A DNA stretch of 64,000 nucleotides, from contig NZ_CP084028.1 in NCBI RefSeq assembly GCF_020181595.1, positions 1,933,556 to 1,997,555 on the forward strand. The letters run 5' to 3'. The notes beneath the pieces were generated by a model. That model ran no database searches and had not been told where the DNA came from. It saw only the letters and a list, made by a program, of their open reading frames with translations. Source of the DNA: [Mycobacterium] vasticus. GTDB lineage: Bacteria > Actinomycetota > Actinomycetes > Mycobacteriales > Mycobacteriaceae. Position 1 is the stretch's first letter, and each line of letters opens with the position of its first letter. The translations under genes were made by a program, and so were the position numbers. Positions 8,284-16,468 of the stretch are shown here, in pieces.

Positions 8284-10092
8284 ATGGGGGTGGATATCGT
8301 CCCTACCGCGGACACCCTGGTGGAGTTGCTGCGTCAGCAGGCCGCGCGATTGGGAGAGAAGACCGCGTTCAATTTCTCTCGTTACGGCGATGGCCGCGAC
8401 GGCGAGCAGGTCACGTATCGGGAGTTGGATGCTCGGGCGCGGGCGATCGGTGCGGCGTTGCAGGGGTTGGGTGCTGCCGGTCAGCGGGTGTTGGTGTTCT
8501 GCAGTCCCGGATTGCACGGTATCGCAGGGATTTTCGGGTGCTGGTATGCCGGCGCCGTTGCGGTGCCGGTGCCCGAGCGGTTGGGGTCGCGGCTGGCGGT
8601 GGTGATTGCCGATGTGGGTCCGGGTTTCGCGGTGGCGTCCCCGCAGATGCCGCAGAGCATTCGCTCGGCGGTCGATACCCTCGCCGGGCGGGCCGGTGCG
8701 CAACCCCTGGTGTGGTGTGGCACCGACCAAGGCGATGCCGATGCCTGGGTGGCACCGGGCATCGACGCCGACAGTAGTGCGCTGATCGTGTATTCGGCGG
8801 GGTCGAGGTGCTACCCGCTGGGCGTGGTGTTAACCCACGAGAACGTGCTTACCAACCTGGAAGCGATCGGGTCGGCGGGGCTGGGTGGCCAGCGTGATGT
8901 GGCGGTGTCGTGGCTGCCGGTGCACACCGAACGAGGCCTGATCGGTGTGGTGCTGGCGGAGATATACCTCGGCGCCACAACCGTGTTGATGTCGCCGTCC
9001 GCGTTTGTGCAGCGGCCGATGTGCTGGTTGGAGGCGATCTCCCGGTGGCGGGGCACCATGTCTACGGCTCCAGGTTTTGCCTACCGGATGTGTGTACAGC
9101 GCAGCACGCCGGCTGAACGTGCCGGCGTGGATGTGTCGAGCCTGTCCACCGCGGTCATCAACGGGGCCGAGCCGGTGCCCGCGGCCACGATGCGGGCATT
9201 CGCAGAGGCATTCGCCGCGGCGGGTTTCCGTGCCGAAGCATTCACGCCGGTGTACGGACTGGCTGAGGCCACCCTGCTGGTCTCCGGTGGCGCAGGACCC
9301 CACGGCCCAGTCATGCGTCACGTCGATCGGGTTGGGCTGCATTCGGGGTGGGCTCTTGACACCGATCCGAATGATTCTGACGCTGTCTCGGTGGTGGGGT
9401 GTGGGCGTCCCCGCCAACCGGTGGTGGTTGTGGACCCCGATACCCGGCTGGAGTGCGGGCCCGATGAGGTCGGCGAAATCTGGGTGAGCGGGCCCGGTGT
9501 CGCCCGAAGCTATTGGAACGCACCCGTCGCGAGCGATCAGATCTTTGAGGCATTCCTCGCCGACAGCGGCGGCGGTCCGTTCCTGCGCACGGGGGATCGG
9601 GGATTCCTGCGGGCCGGGGAATTGTTCGTCACCGGGCGATGCCCGGGCCTCGTCGTCCTGGGTGGGGTGCACTACCACCCGAATGAGCTTGAAGCGACCG
9701 TGCAGGACTGCCATGCGGTTCTGCTGGCGGGCCGGGGTGCGGTATTCGCCGACGAATCCGAGCAGTTGGTGGTGGTGAACGAGGTCAGCTGCGACATCGG
9801 TGAGGCCGAACTGGCCCCCTTGGTGTCTCGGATCCAGTCCGCCTTGCGCGAATCTCATGGCATTGAGGCGCATTCGATCGTGCTGGTGGGGGCAATGCGC
9901 CTGCCCACCACCGAGGCCGGCGCGATCCGACGCAGCGTGTGCCGCTGGCAGTACTTGGAGGGCGACCTCGACGCCCTCGCACAATGGCACGCACCGTCAT
10001 CCGCCGACACCGCCGGTGAGGCGCGGGAAGCCAACGTGGTCGAGTTCCGCGAGGGCGTGATGGCACGTCGGCAGCGGGTATGCCAGTCGTGA
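8284..10092 (+). CDS. fatty acyl-AMP ligase-like protein with altered catalytic motifs
   Basis: A 602-residue member of the ANL adenylating superfamily, closest in layout to mycobacterial FadD fatty acyl-AMP ligases. The A5 motif YGLAEATLLVSGG and the TGDRGFL motif are present. The phosphate-binding motif reads VYSAGSRCYPLGVVLTHEN, where active enzymes have a TSGST-like core. The hinge reads RCPGLVVLGG where FAALs normally have RLKDLIIIRG. The C-terminal A10 lysine (TSGKxRR in active members) is replaced by Ala in TTEAGAIRR. These changes suggest weak or no adenylation, or a new role. Start ATG 8284 follows a G-rich stretch. Sulfotransferase lies before it and MarR after it. Confidence 0.82.
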   Translation: MGVDIVPTADTLVELLRQQAARLGEKTAFNFSRYGDGRDGEQVTYRELDARARAIGAALQGLGAAGQRVLVFCSPGLHGIAGIFGCWYAGAVAVPVPERLGSRLAVVIADVGPGFAVASPQMPQSIRSAVDTLAGRAGAQPLVWCGTDQGDADAWVAPGIDADSSALIVYSAGSRCYPLGVVLTHENVLTNLEAIGSAGLGGQRDVAVSWLPVHTERGLIGVVLAEIYLGATTVLMSPSAFVQRPMCWLEAISRWRGTMSTAPGFAYRMCVQRSTPAERAGVDVSSLSTAVINGAEPVPAATMRAFAEAFAAAGFRAEAFTPVYGLAEATLLVSGGAGPHGPVMRHVDRVGLHSGWALDTDPNDSDAVSVVGCGRPRQPVVVVDPDTRLECGPDEVGEIWVSGPGVARSYWNAPVASDQIFEAFLADSGGGPFLRTGDRGFLRAGELFVTGRCPGLVVLGGVHYHPNELEATVQDCHAVLLAGRGAVFADESEQLVVVNEVSCDIGEAELAPLVSRIQSALRESHGIEAHSIVLVGAMRLPTTEAGAIRRSVCRWQYLEGDLDALAQWHAPSSADTAGEAREANVVEFREGVMARRQRVCQS

Positions 10093-10112
10093 CTTTCGGG
10101 AAGCGTAATTAG

Positions 10113-10616
10113 GTGATGGCGGGTTTCATCCCGGGTCGGGCGGGCCGTGGCGCTGCGGAATTGGATCTGGCGGAACACAAGTCATGGCACAACTATCTGG
10201 CGACGGTCTTGCGCATGTCCACTGTGCTCAACAGGGAACTGACTGATTCCCATCAGCTCTCGTTGGCGGATGTGCGCCTGCTGGATCTGCTGGAGCATGC
10301 CCCGACCGGCAGTGTCCAGATGGGCAACCTTGCCGAGGCCCTGGCGTTGCTGCCCAGCCGGCTCACGAGACAAATCAAGCGCCTCGAAAATCGCGGGCTG
10401 GTGCTACGGGAAGCCAGTCCGCACGACCGCCGCTGCGTGGTAGCCACTATCACCGACATGGGGAGAACGTTGGTGGAACAAACCATGATCACCTACGCCA
10501 ACGCTGTCCGGACTCACTTTCTCGGACCACTGACCAGCCCCCAGATCGCAGCCATGGCAGTCACCTGCCGCCAGATGGGAGATGCCCTGAAACCTTCAGA
10601 GGGTCGGGAACGTTAA
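10113..10616 (+). CDS. MarR family transcriptional regulator
   Basis: A 167-residue protein with the MarR winged-helix layout. The recognition helix region is MGNLAEALALLPSRLTRQIKRLENRGLV, followed by the wing REASPHDRRCVVATITDMGR containing the conserved DRR. It starts 20 bp after the acyl-AMP-ligase-like gene, at GTG 10113 or ATG 10116, so it is probably co-transcribed and may control the sulfotransferase/ligase run. No operator was identified with certainty. Confidence 0.87.
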   Translation: MMAGFIPGRAGRGAAELDLAEHKSWHNYLATVLRMSTVLNRELTDSHQLSLADVRLLDLLEHAPTGSVQMGNLAEALALLPSRLTRQIKRLENRGLVLREASPHDRRCVVATITDMGRTLVEQTMITYANAVRTHFLGPLTSPQIAAMAVTCRQMGDALKPSEGRER

Positions 10617-10891
10617 ACCTATGACCGAGTGCGACCGACTTTTCCGCGACGGCCGAACGGCGCCGGAGTGCCGTCTCGATACCAGTAAAGAAAGTCCTCA
10701 CAGCGCTGGTCAGGGGTGCTTCTGTAGCGGGTTGGCGGCGGACGGAGGGCGAAGCGTAGCGACCGCCGCGGACGGGAGCGCCAGCGGACGGAAGCATAGG
10801 GAGCGAAGCGAAGCCCGCAGGTAGCCGCAGGCGACCGATTGGTCGTTGGCGGCCGGTGTGGGTGCCGGAGACTAGTGTCGGTGCGGTGGTG
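10617..10891. other. intergenic region with GC-rich short repeats, possible left border of the integrated element
   Basis: No gene is supported. Between 10725 and 10845 the sequence is a run of short related units such as GGAGCGAAGCGAAGCCCGC and CGGACGGGAGCGCC, unlike the neighbouring coding DNA. It lies just before the NUDIX gene, the first gene typical of the integrated element. No copy of the tRNA-Leu 3' end was found here by eye, so the exact border is unproven. Confidence 0.35.
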
Positions 10892-11443
10892 ATGGATGTG
10901 GGCGAGCCGGACCGTCTGCGGTGGCGTCAGCATGGTGAACGCATCGTTTATGACAGTCCGTGGGTGCGGGTGACGAAGGTTGACGTGACTCCGCCGGATG
11001 GGCAGCGGTTTGAGCATCACGCAGTGCGGCTCCAAACGGTGGCAAGTGCGGTGGTTATAGACAGCCAGGAGCGGGTGTTGTTGGTGTGGCGTCACCGGTT
11101 CATCACGAACTCGTGGGGGTGGGAAACGCCGGGCGGCATTGTCGATGACGGGGAATCCGGCGAACAGGCAGCCGTGCGTGAGACGGTGGAGGAAACCGGC
11201 TGGCAACCTCAGAGCTTGCGGCGGTTAGTGAAGTTTCAGCCGATGCCGGGGCTGGTTGACACTCCGCATGAGGTCTATCTGTCGCGCCACGCGGTCAAGG
11301 TCGGCGAACCGTCGGATGAGACCGAGGCCGCCGTGGTGGACTGGATTCCGATGTCGGAAGTTCCCGCATTGATTGAGCGCGGTGAAATTGCGGGCTCGGG
11401 AGCACTGGTCGGATTATTATGTGCCGCAGGCAGGCTCGGTTAG
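10892..11443 (+). CDS. NUDIX hydrolase of AICE type (Pif-like)
   Basis: A 183-residue protein with a full NUDIX box at about residues 86-108: GG(I)VDDGE followed by REtVEETGW, matching GX5EX7REUXEEXGU. NUDIX proteins hydrolyse nucleoside diphosphates linked to other groups. In the Streptomyces element pSAM2, the NUDIX protein Pif prevents transfer between element-carrying cells, and similar genes mark many AICEs. ATG 10892 fits the domain better than the upstream GTG at 10856. The stop overlaps by 4 bp the stop of the convergent HTH/TPR gene. An immunity role here is inference from context. Confidence 0.82.
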   Translation: MDVGEPDRLRWRQHGERIVYDSPWVRVTKVDVTPPDGQRFEHHAVRLQTVASAVVIDSQERVLLVWRHRFITNSWGWETPGGIVDDGESGEQAAVRETVEETGWQPQSLRRLVKFQPMPGLVDTPHEVYLSRHAVKVGEPSDETEAAVVDWIPMSEVPALIERGEIAGSGALVGLLCAAGRLG

Positions 11444-12615
11444 GACGGTCGGGCCAGTACGGTCAAGCGGCGGCGGTTTCGCTGCGAACCGATCTGGGTG
11501 GCGAGCCGTTTGGCAAGCAGCGCGTGGTGGCGGGCTTGGGTGCGTTCCCCGGCGGCGTGCAGAGCGTGAGCCAGGTCGGTATGCAGAGCGCATTTGGCGC
11601 GAACGAACTCGGGATTGTGGTCATCGAGGGCTTTGGTGAGGTAGTCGATGGCTTCGGCTTCGCCCAGCAGAGCCAGGCCATGGCCTCGCCACCGAAGCAG
11701 GTGCGTGATGCTCAGCGACAGGTAGGGCATGGTGGGGTCGTCGCTGTCGGCTGGTAGAAGATGCTCGGCGTTGTCGAAGCCGCGCCGGGCTGCGTCGCGA
11801 TCACCGAGATGGGCGTGCATCTCCGCCTGGGCCGCGGTCAGCCAGCACCGCATGAGCGGCGGCAACGACGGTGTGCAGGCGGCTTCATCGAGCAGAGCCA
11901 GGGCGTCGGCAGCCTTGCCGATGTCGGCCAGCGCATAGGACTGCTCGCCCAGTGCGTGGGCATAGACAGCGGTGTTGTCCGCTTCGTGGCCAGCGCTGCG
12001 GGCGAGGTCGAAATGCTGCCAGGCCCGTGTGATGGCGGCGGTGTCGAGTGCTTGCCATCCGGCTAACGCCGAGGCATCGGCGACGATGCCGGCCAATGCT
12101 TGGCGATCGCGACCGAGTACGGTGTGCGCCATGAGCTGGCGCACCAGGTCGATGTGAGCGCTGATCTGGTCGAGCACACTGGCCGCCCCAATCCGGCGGT
12201 CCAGTAGCCGCAGCCGGTGGGTGTTCTGATCGAGTTGCTCGATCAACGGCCCGTCCACGCCCTGCGAGCGGGCCAAACGTGCCTCGATCTCGATGAGTGC
12301 TTCGGCGTGGCTGTCGCTATCGTCGGTGCTGCCGGCGGGGAATCCGAGTTCGTCGTCGGTGCGTCCGTACAGTTCACGCAGCAGCTTGCGGTAGACCGGG
12401 TCAGGAACGACGGGATCGTTCTCCCATCGAGAGAACATGCGCTTAAGCGAGGCCTTCGAGGGCACCGCCGTGCCATGCTGTTCGGCCAGGCGTGCAAACG
12501 CGCTCATGGCCGCGACCTGGGTCATATTTTTGTCCAAGCGCGCTCGCTGCACACCAGTGCCACGCCGCGATGAGCGGGCACTTGCAGCCGATTCGCTGGC
12601 CATGGCATTGATCAT
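11440..12615 (-). CDS. HTH regulator with TPR-like C-terminus
   Basis: A 391-residue protein. The N-terminal 75 residues (KNMTQVAAMSAFARLAEQHG, then SKASLKRMFSRWENDPVVPDP) look like an XRE-type helix-turn-helix. Residues 110-380 are helical repeats with TPR-like spacing (ALALLDEAACT, RRGFDNAEHLL, AIDYLTKALDDHN). Regulators of this build control many actinobacterial elements. It is transcribed away from the transfer/replication operon starting at 12852. The intervening DNA holds a 14-bp perfect inverted repeat at 12726-12760, its most likely binding site. The role as the element's main repressor is inference. Confidence 0.78.
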   Translation of the reverse strand: MINAMASESAASARSSRRGTGVQRARLDKNMTQVAAMSAFARLAEQHGTAVPSKASLKRMFSRWENDPVVPDPVYRKLLRELYGRTDDELGFPAGSTDDSDSHAEALIEIEARLARSQGVDGPLIEQLDQNTHRLRLLDRRIGAASVLDQISAHIDLVRQLMAHTVLGRDRQALAGIVADASALAGWQALDTAAITRAWQHFDLARSAGHEADNTAVYAHALGEQSYALADIGKAADALALLDEAACTPSLPPLMRCWLTAAQAEMHAHLGDRDAARRGFDNAEHLLPADSDDPTMPYLSLSITHLLRWRGHGLALLGEAEAIDYLTKALDDHNPEFVRAKCALHTDLAHALHAAGERTQARHHALLAKRLATQIGSQRNRRRLTVLARPS

Positions 12616-12725
12616 GCCCGCTCTGCGGTGAAACCCAGAACATTATCTCTCGGCTTCTGGCCCGCGTTTCGAACCGTCGCGGGTGTCCTGAGCTGCGCAC
12701 CTTGCCTGCGTGAAGTCGTTCTGGG

Positions 12726-12760
12726 GACACCAGGGGACACCGGAGCTGTCCCCTGGTGTC
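12726..12760. promoter_or_regulatory. candidate operator for the element's transfer/replication operon
   Basis: A perfect inverted repeat: GACACCAGGGGACA at 12726-12739 and TGTCCCCTGGTGTC at 12747-12760, with a 7-bp spacer. The left arm is also part of a direct repeat of GGGGACACC (12723-12731 and 12733-12741). It lies between the divergent HTH/TPR regulator and the gene at 12852. This position suits an operator for both promoters. Confidence 0.7.
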
Positions 12761-12851
12761 ACCTAGTCAGCTGCCGTCCCGGCCCGGTTTCGTGGACATG
12801 GGCAACCCGCACGGGTGCTTGTCCACTACTCACGAAAAGGATGACAGCACA

Positions 12852-13190
12852 ATGCGTTTGAAGATTGATACGTCAACCAGCCGGTTCATTGTCACCAAGG
12901 CCGCAGAGCAGCGGCTGAATTTCGACACCGGCAGCCCGAAAACCGACACCGTCACCGGGCTACTGCTGTACGCGGTACAGGTATTGGCCCTCGATGACAC
13001 CGGGGGTGAAGTGCTCAATATAACCGTCGCAGGTGATCCGAAAGTTGCGGTTACACAGCCGGTATCGGTGTCGGGGCTGGTGGCTATTCCCTGGACTCAG
13101 GGCGATCGCAGCGGTGTGGCGTTCCGCGCCGACGCCATCACCGGCGCCGATCCTGCCGCGACCGCTAAGACGAGCCAGCAGGCCCGGTAA
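12852..13190 (+). CDS. small conserved AICE protein of unknown function
   Basis: A 112-residue protein starting at ATG 12852 (MRLKIDTSTS), behind AAAAGGA at about ten bases. It is mostly beta-strand-like and has no signal peptide or membrane segment. Motifs such as RLNFDTGSPKTDTVTGLLLY and VSGLVAIPWTQGDRSGVAFRA recall small proteins found directly upstream of FtsK-like translocase genes in actinobacterial elements and plasmids; the function of those is not known to me. It is first in the rightward operon, with the translocase gene following after 98 bp. Confidence 0.75.
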   Translation: MRLKIDTSTSRFIVTKAAEQRLNFDTGSPKTDTVTGLLLYAVQVLALDDTGGEVLNITVAGDPKVAVTQPVSVSGLVAIPWTQGDRSGVAFRADAITGADPAATAKTSQQAR

Positions 13191-13288
13191 CCGAGGTCTG
13201 GCCCGGCAAGCTCCCGCGACAGCGCTTCCTGGTTTGCCGGGCCAGCACCCTCCGATCATCTTCCCGCCGAAGTGAAAGTAGGCACGTC

Positions 13289-14707
13289 ATGTCAAACACC
13301 CCAAACCGTAAGAACCACAACACTAATCAATCAGCCGATGACGACTGGATCGGCGAGCTGATCTGGGCAGGAGTTAAAGCCACCGGGCAGTTGTTGTGGT
13401 GGGCGATGCTGTTTCCGGTTATCAGCATTCCCTCCGCCGCGGCGATCTGGATCGGCCTCAATCACGGTCCCCGCTCCGGGCTGGCGATCGTCGTGGTGGT
13501 GTTCGCGGCCTATGCCTGTTGGGCCATGCTGGAGCCGTCCTCGTTCACCGCGTGGGTCAGCGACCCGTTGCGGCACCGCTGGCTGGCGTGGTGGCGCTAT
13601 CACCGCACCTGGGAATCGGTGTGCGCCCTGCACGGTTTGACCGTCCAACACGGCGAGCGCACCTTGGTGCCAGCCGTGATCTCGGTGCGCATCGGGCACC
13701 ACGCCGACATCCTGACTGTGCAGGTGGTGACCGGCCAGTGCCTCACCGACTGGCAGAAACGCGGTCCGGCGTTGGCGGCGGCGTGGCGGGCCGAGCGATT
13801 GACGATCCGCGCCACCACGCCGGGGCAGGTGCGGATCATCATCGGTCGCGGTGATGTGCTCGGCCAACCGATTGCGTTGCCCCTACCGAAACCTGCGGCC
13901 CCGGTCGATCTGGGCGCGGTGCGAGTCGGGATCACCGAATCGCGCACCTGGTGGCAGCTGCCCGTGCTGGGGCAGCACCTGCTGGTCGCCGGTGCTACCG
14001 GAGCGGGCAAAGGTTCGGTGTTGTGGTCGCTGATCGCCGGGTTGGCACCGCAGATCAGGTCCGGGCGGGTGCGGCTGTGGGTGATCGACCCCAAAGGTGG
14101 CATGGAACTCGGTGCTGGCGCGCCGTTGTTCACCCGGTTCTGCCACGACACCGGCCAATCCACCGCACAGCTGCTCGGTGAGCTGGTGGAGCTGATGCAC
14201 ACTCGCGCCAACCGGCTACGTGGGCACACTCGTCTCCACACCCCGACACCGGCTGACCCGCTGATCGTGTTGATCGTTGATGAGATCGCCGCGCTGACCG
14301 CCTATGTCACAGACCGCAAACTGCGCACCGAGATCGAAAACCTCCTGGGGCTATTGCTGTCCCAGGGCCGTGCTGTCGGGATTTCGGTAGTGGCCGCGGT
14401 GCAAGACCCCGCCAAAGACACTCTGCCGGTGCGGCAGTTGTTCACCGTGCGGATCGGGTTGCGCATGACCGAGGCCACCCAGACCGCGATGGTGCTCGGC
14501 CAGGGTGCCCGTGATGCCGGAGCCGAATGCGATTTGATCGCTGATGCCACCCCCGGGGTCGGCTACGTGATGATCGACGGCACCGCTGAGCCGGTACGGG
14601 TGCGGGCCTTTCATGTCACCGATGCCGACATCACCGCGTTGGCCCGAATGTTTCGTCGCCCGCCGCCTACCGGCGGTGATCATTCGCGGGATCAGGGACG
14701 GCGGTGA
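13289..14707 (+). CDS. FtsK/SpoIIIE-type DNA translocase for conjugal transfer
   Basis: A 472-residue protein. Two membrane segments lie near residues 35-85. The motor domain has Walker A GATGAGKGS at about residues 235-243 and Walker B LIVLIVDE at 325-332, followed by a sensor-like QDP (VVAAVQDPAKDTLP). In AICEs and Streptomyces plasmids, a single FtsK-like protein (TraB/TraSA) pumps double-stranded DNA between cells, and this protein has that size and layout. Its stop overlaps the GTG start of the rep gene by 4 bp, so the two are translationally coupled. Confidence 0.88.
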   Translation: MSNTPNRKNHNTNQSADDDWIGELIWAGVKATGQLLWWAMLFPVISIPSAAAIWIGLNHGPRSGLAIVVVVFAAYACWAMLEPSSFTAWVSDPLRHRWLAWWRYHRTWESVCALHGLTVQHGERTLVPAVISVRIGHHADILTVQVVTGQCLTDWQKRGPALAAAWRAERLTIRATTPGQVRIIIGRGDVLGQPIALPLPKPAAPVDLGAVRVGITESRTWWQLPVLGQHLLVAGATGAGKGSVLWSLIAGLAPQIRSGRVRLWVIDPKGGMELGAGAPLFTRFCHDTGQSTAQLLGELVELMHTRANRLRGHTRLHTPTPADPLIVLIVDEIAALTAYVTDRKLRTEIENLLGLLLSQGRAVGISVVAAVQDPAKDTLPVRQLFTVRIGLRMTEATQTAMVLGQGARDAGAECDLIADATPGVGYVMIDGTAEPVRVRAFHVTDADITALARMFRRPPPTGGDHSRDQGRR

Positions 14708-16278
14708 CCGGCACTGCTCGCGGGGTGAGTGGCCCGGTGGTAGCGTTGCCGGGCCTGCCCACCACTATTGACCCCGCACTGGTGATCGCCCAGATCGTTC
14801 GGCGCGCATCCTCGCCAGGGTTTGAGACATGGTGGCGGCGTGTCGAATCCGTGGGATGCTGCGCTCATCCGATCCAGCTGGTCGGCGCCGGCTCCGTAGG
14901 GCGCCGGCAGGTGGCGTGGACGCGCTGCAACAACAGGCGGGCAACGGTCTGCCCGTCATGCTCGGACCTGTACGCCCGCGACACCTGGCAACTGGTGCAT
15001 GCCGGGGCAGCTGGTGGCCACCACAATGTGCCGAACGAGGTGGCTGCTCGCCCACAGGTGTTCGCCACTTTGACCGCGCCCGGCTATGGCGCGGTACACA
15101 ACGCCAGCGGCGCGCGTTGCCACCCGAGTTCGAAGCGTTCAGTAGGTCGCTGTGTCCATGGGAACACGTTGCAGTGCAACGTAACCCATTCCATCGGCGA
15201 TCCAATAGTGGGACAGCCGTTATGCAGTCAGTGCTACGACTACCTCGGGCATGTCCTGTTCACCTGGCATCTGCCCGAGCTGTGGCGGCGTTTCACCATC
15301 GCATTGCGGCGCGCCGTCGCCGCGCAGTTGCGAGCACTTGGGATGGACCGGGGTTCGGTGCGAGTGAGTTTCGTCAAGGTCGTCGAGCTACAAGCGCGTG
15401 CCATCCCGCACATCCACGCCTTGATCCGCCTCGACCCACTGACAGCACCCACCACCCAAGGTGACCAGAGCTATCACGGCCCCGCCGCCACCCGTGGCGG
15501 TGGGGAGTCCCGTTCGGGTACCGGAGGCAGCGGCTGGGTGTCGCCGATCACCGCGGGCGAGCTGTCTGCATTGATTCAGGGTGCTGCGCGTCAGATCCGC
15601 GTCGATGTTCTCGCGGATGGTGGTGAGGTACGCGAGCTGCGGTTCGGCACCCAGATTGACGCCCAACCGCTCAGCGGTGACGCAAAGGCAGAACCGGTCG
15701 ATACAGCGCCGACAGCTCGCTTGTCGCCGCGGCGGGTTGCGGCATACCTGGCCAAATACGTCACCAAATCTCTGCAGGACTTCGGCATCACCGCCCGGCG
15801 TCTCTCGATCGAAGCGATCACCACACTCGACGTCACCGAACACGTACGGGCGGTCTTGACCACCATCGCCGAGCTTGCCGAACGTGTTGAGCCGATGGCC
15901 GGAATTGGGCGATGGCTGCACACGCTGGGCTATCGCGGGCACATCACCACCAAGTCCCGGCGCTATTCGACCACCATGGGTGCCCTGCGCGCCGCGCGTG
16001 CGGCCTGGACGCGACGACAGAGCGCCAAACACCCTGAACGCCAAGGAGATACGCGAGCAGACGGGCGGTATCCACCGGTAACCGACGTGCCGGCCGACCT
16101 CGATGCTGATGACGTGCTCTGGAAGTTTGATCACGCCGGACATACCAGCGCGGGGGAGCGCACCCTCGTCTACTCCGCGGCCCTCCAACGCATCCACACC
16201 CGTCGCATCGGACTGGTGGAAGCCCGTTGCCAAGTCCGCGACCAGCACGGAGATCCGCCAGGGGGACACGATGGCTAA
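14704..16278 (+). CDS. replication initiator, RepSA-like, HUH type
   Basis: A 524-residue protein. Cys pairs near residues 58-90 (GCCAHP, CNNRRATVCPSC) and later (CVHGNTLQC, LCSQC) suggest zinc binding. The motif PHIHALIRLD holds an HUH-type His-x-His at residues 236 and 238. A candidate nicking Tyr with YxxK spacing lies at YLAKYVTKS (Tyr348 or Tyr352). This matches RepSA-type initiators that replicate AICEs by rolling circle. GTG start overlaps ftsK, and the 3' end overlaps the next small ORF by 8 bp. Confidence 0.85.
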   Translation: MTGTARGVSGPVVALPGLPTTIDPALVIAQIVRRASSPGFETWWRRVESVGCCAHPIQLVGAGSVGRRQVAWTRCNNRRATVCPSCSDLYARDTWQLVHAGAAGGHHNVPNEVAARPQVFATLTAPGYGAVHNASGARCHPSSKRSVGRCVHGNTLQCNVTHSIGDPIVGQPLCSQCYDYLGHVLFTWHLPELWRRFTIALRRAVAAQLRALGMDRGSVRVSFVKVVELQARAIPHIHALIRLDPLTAPTTQGDQSYHGPAATRGGGESRSGTGGSGWVSPITAGELSALIQGAARQIRVDVLADGGEVRELRFGTQIDAQPLSGDAKAEPVDTAPTARLSPRRVAAYLAKYVTKSLQDFGITARRLSIEAITTLDVTEHVRAVLTTIAELAERVEPMAGIGRWLHTLGYRGHITTKSRRYSTTMGALRAARAAWTRRQSAKHPERQGDTRADGRYPPVTDVPADLDADDVLWKFDHAGHTSAGERTLVYSAALQRIHTRRIGLVEARCQVRDQHGDPPGGHDG

Positions 16279-16468
16279 TCGTTCCCAAACAGCACATCCT
16301 CGCTCTCAGTGGGACGCTCGCAGCGATGCGCCGGCGATGTCAGAGGGGGGTGTTGAAATTGTCGTACCAGAGAGCCATCGACTTCCGCATGAGGCCAATC
16401 GCGCGCTGGTAAGCGTCATAATGGCCGTGCGGGACCGGATGCTCGGATCAGACAGGGGAGTCGCGTGA
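16271..16468 (+). CDS. small ORF between rep and recombinase, possible directionality factor
   Basis: A 65-residue protein (MANRSQTAHP start). It overlaps the rep 3' end by 8 bp and the recombinase start by 4 bp (GTGA), so it is tightly coupled to both. In AICEs this slot usually holds the excisionase. The sequence shows no helix-turn-helix of the MerR/Xis kind; it has an acidic-polar N-terminus and one amphipathic helix (ANRALVSVIMAVRDRML). Function is not known. A directionality role is inferred only from position. Confidence 0.6.
   Translation: MANRSQTAHPRSQWDARSDAPAMSEGGVEIVVPESHRLPHEANRALVSVIMAVRDRMLGSDRGVA

Noticed and set aside
10617..10891. Left attachment site of the integrated element
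   Set aside because: No copy of the tRNA-Leu 3' sequence could be found by eye. The repeats here are suggestive only, so no att site was called.
12616..12851. The 14-bp inverted repeat as a terminator
   Set aside because: It lies upstream of both divergent genes, so no transcript is expected to end there. An operator role fits better.
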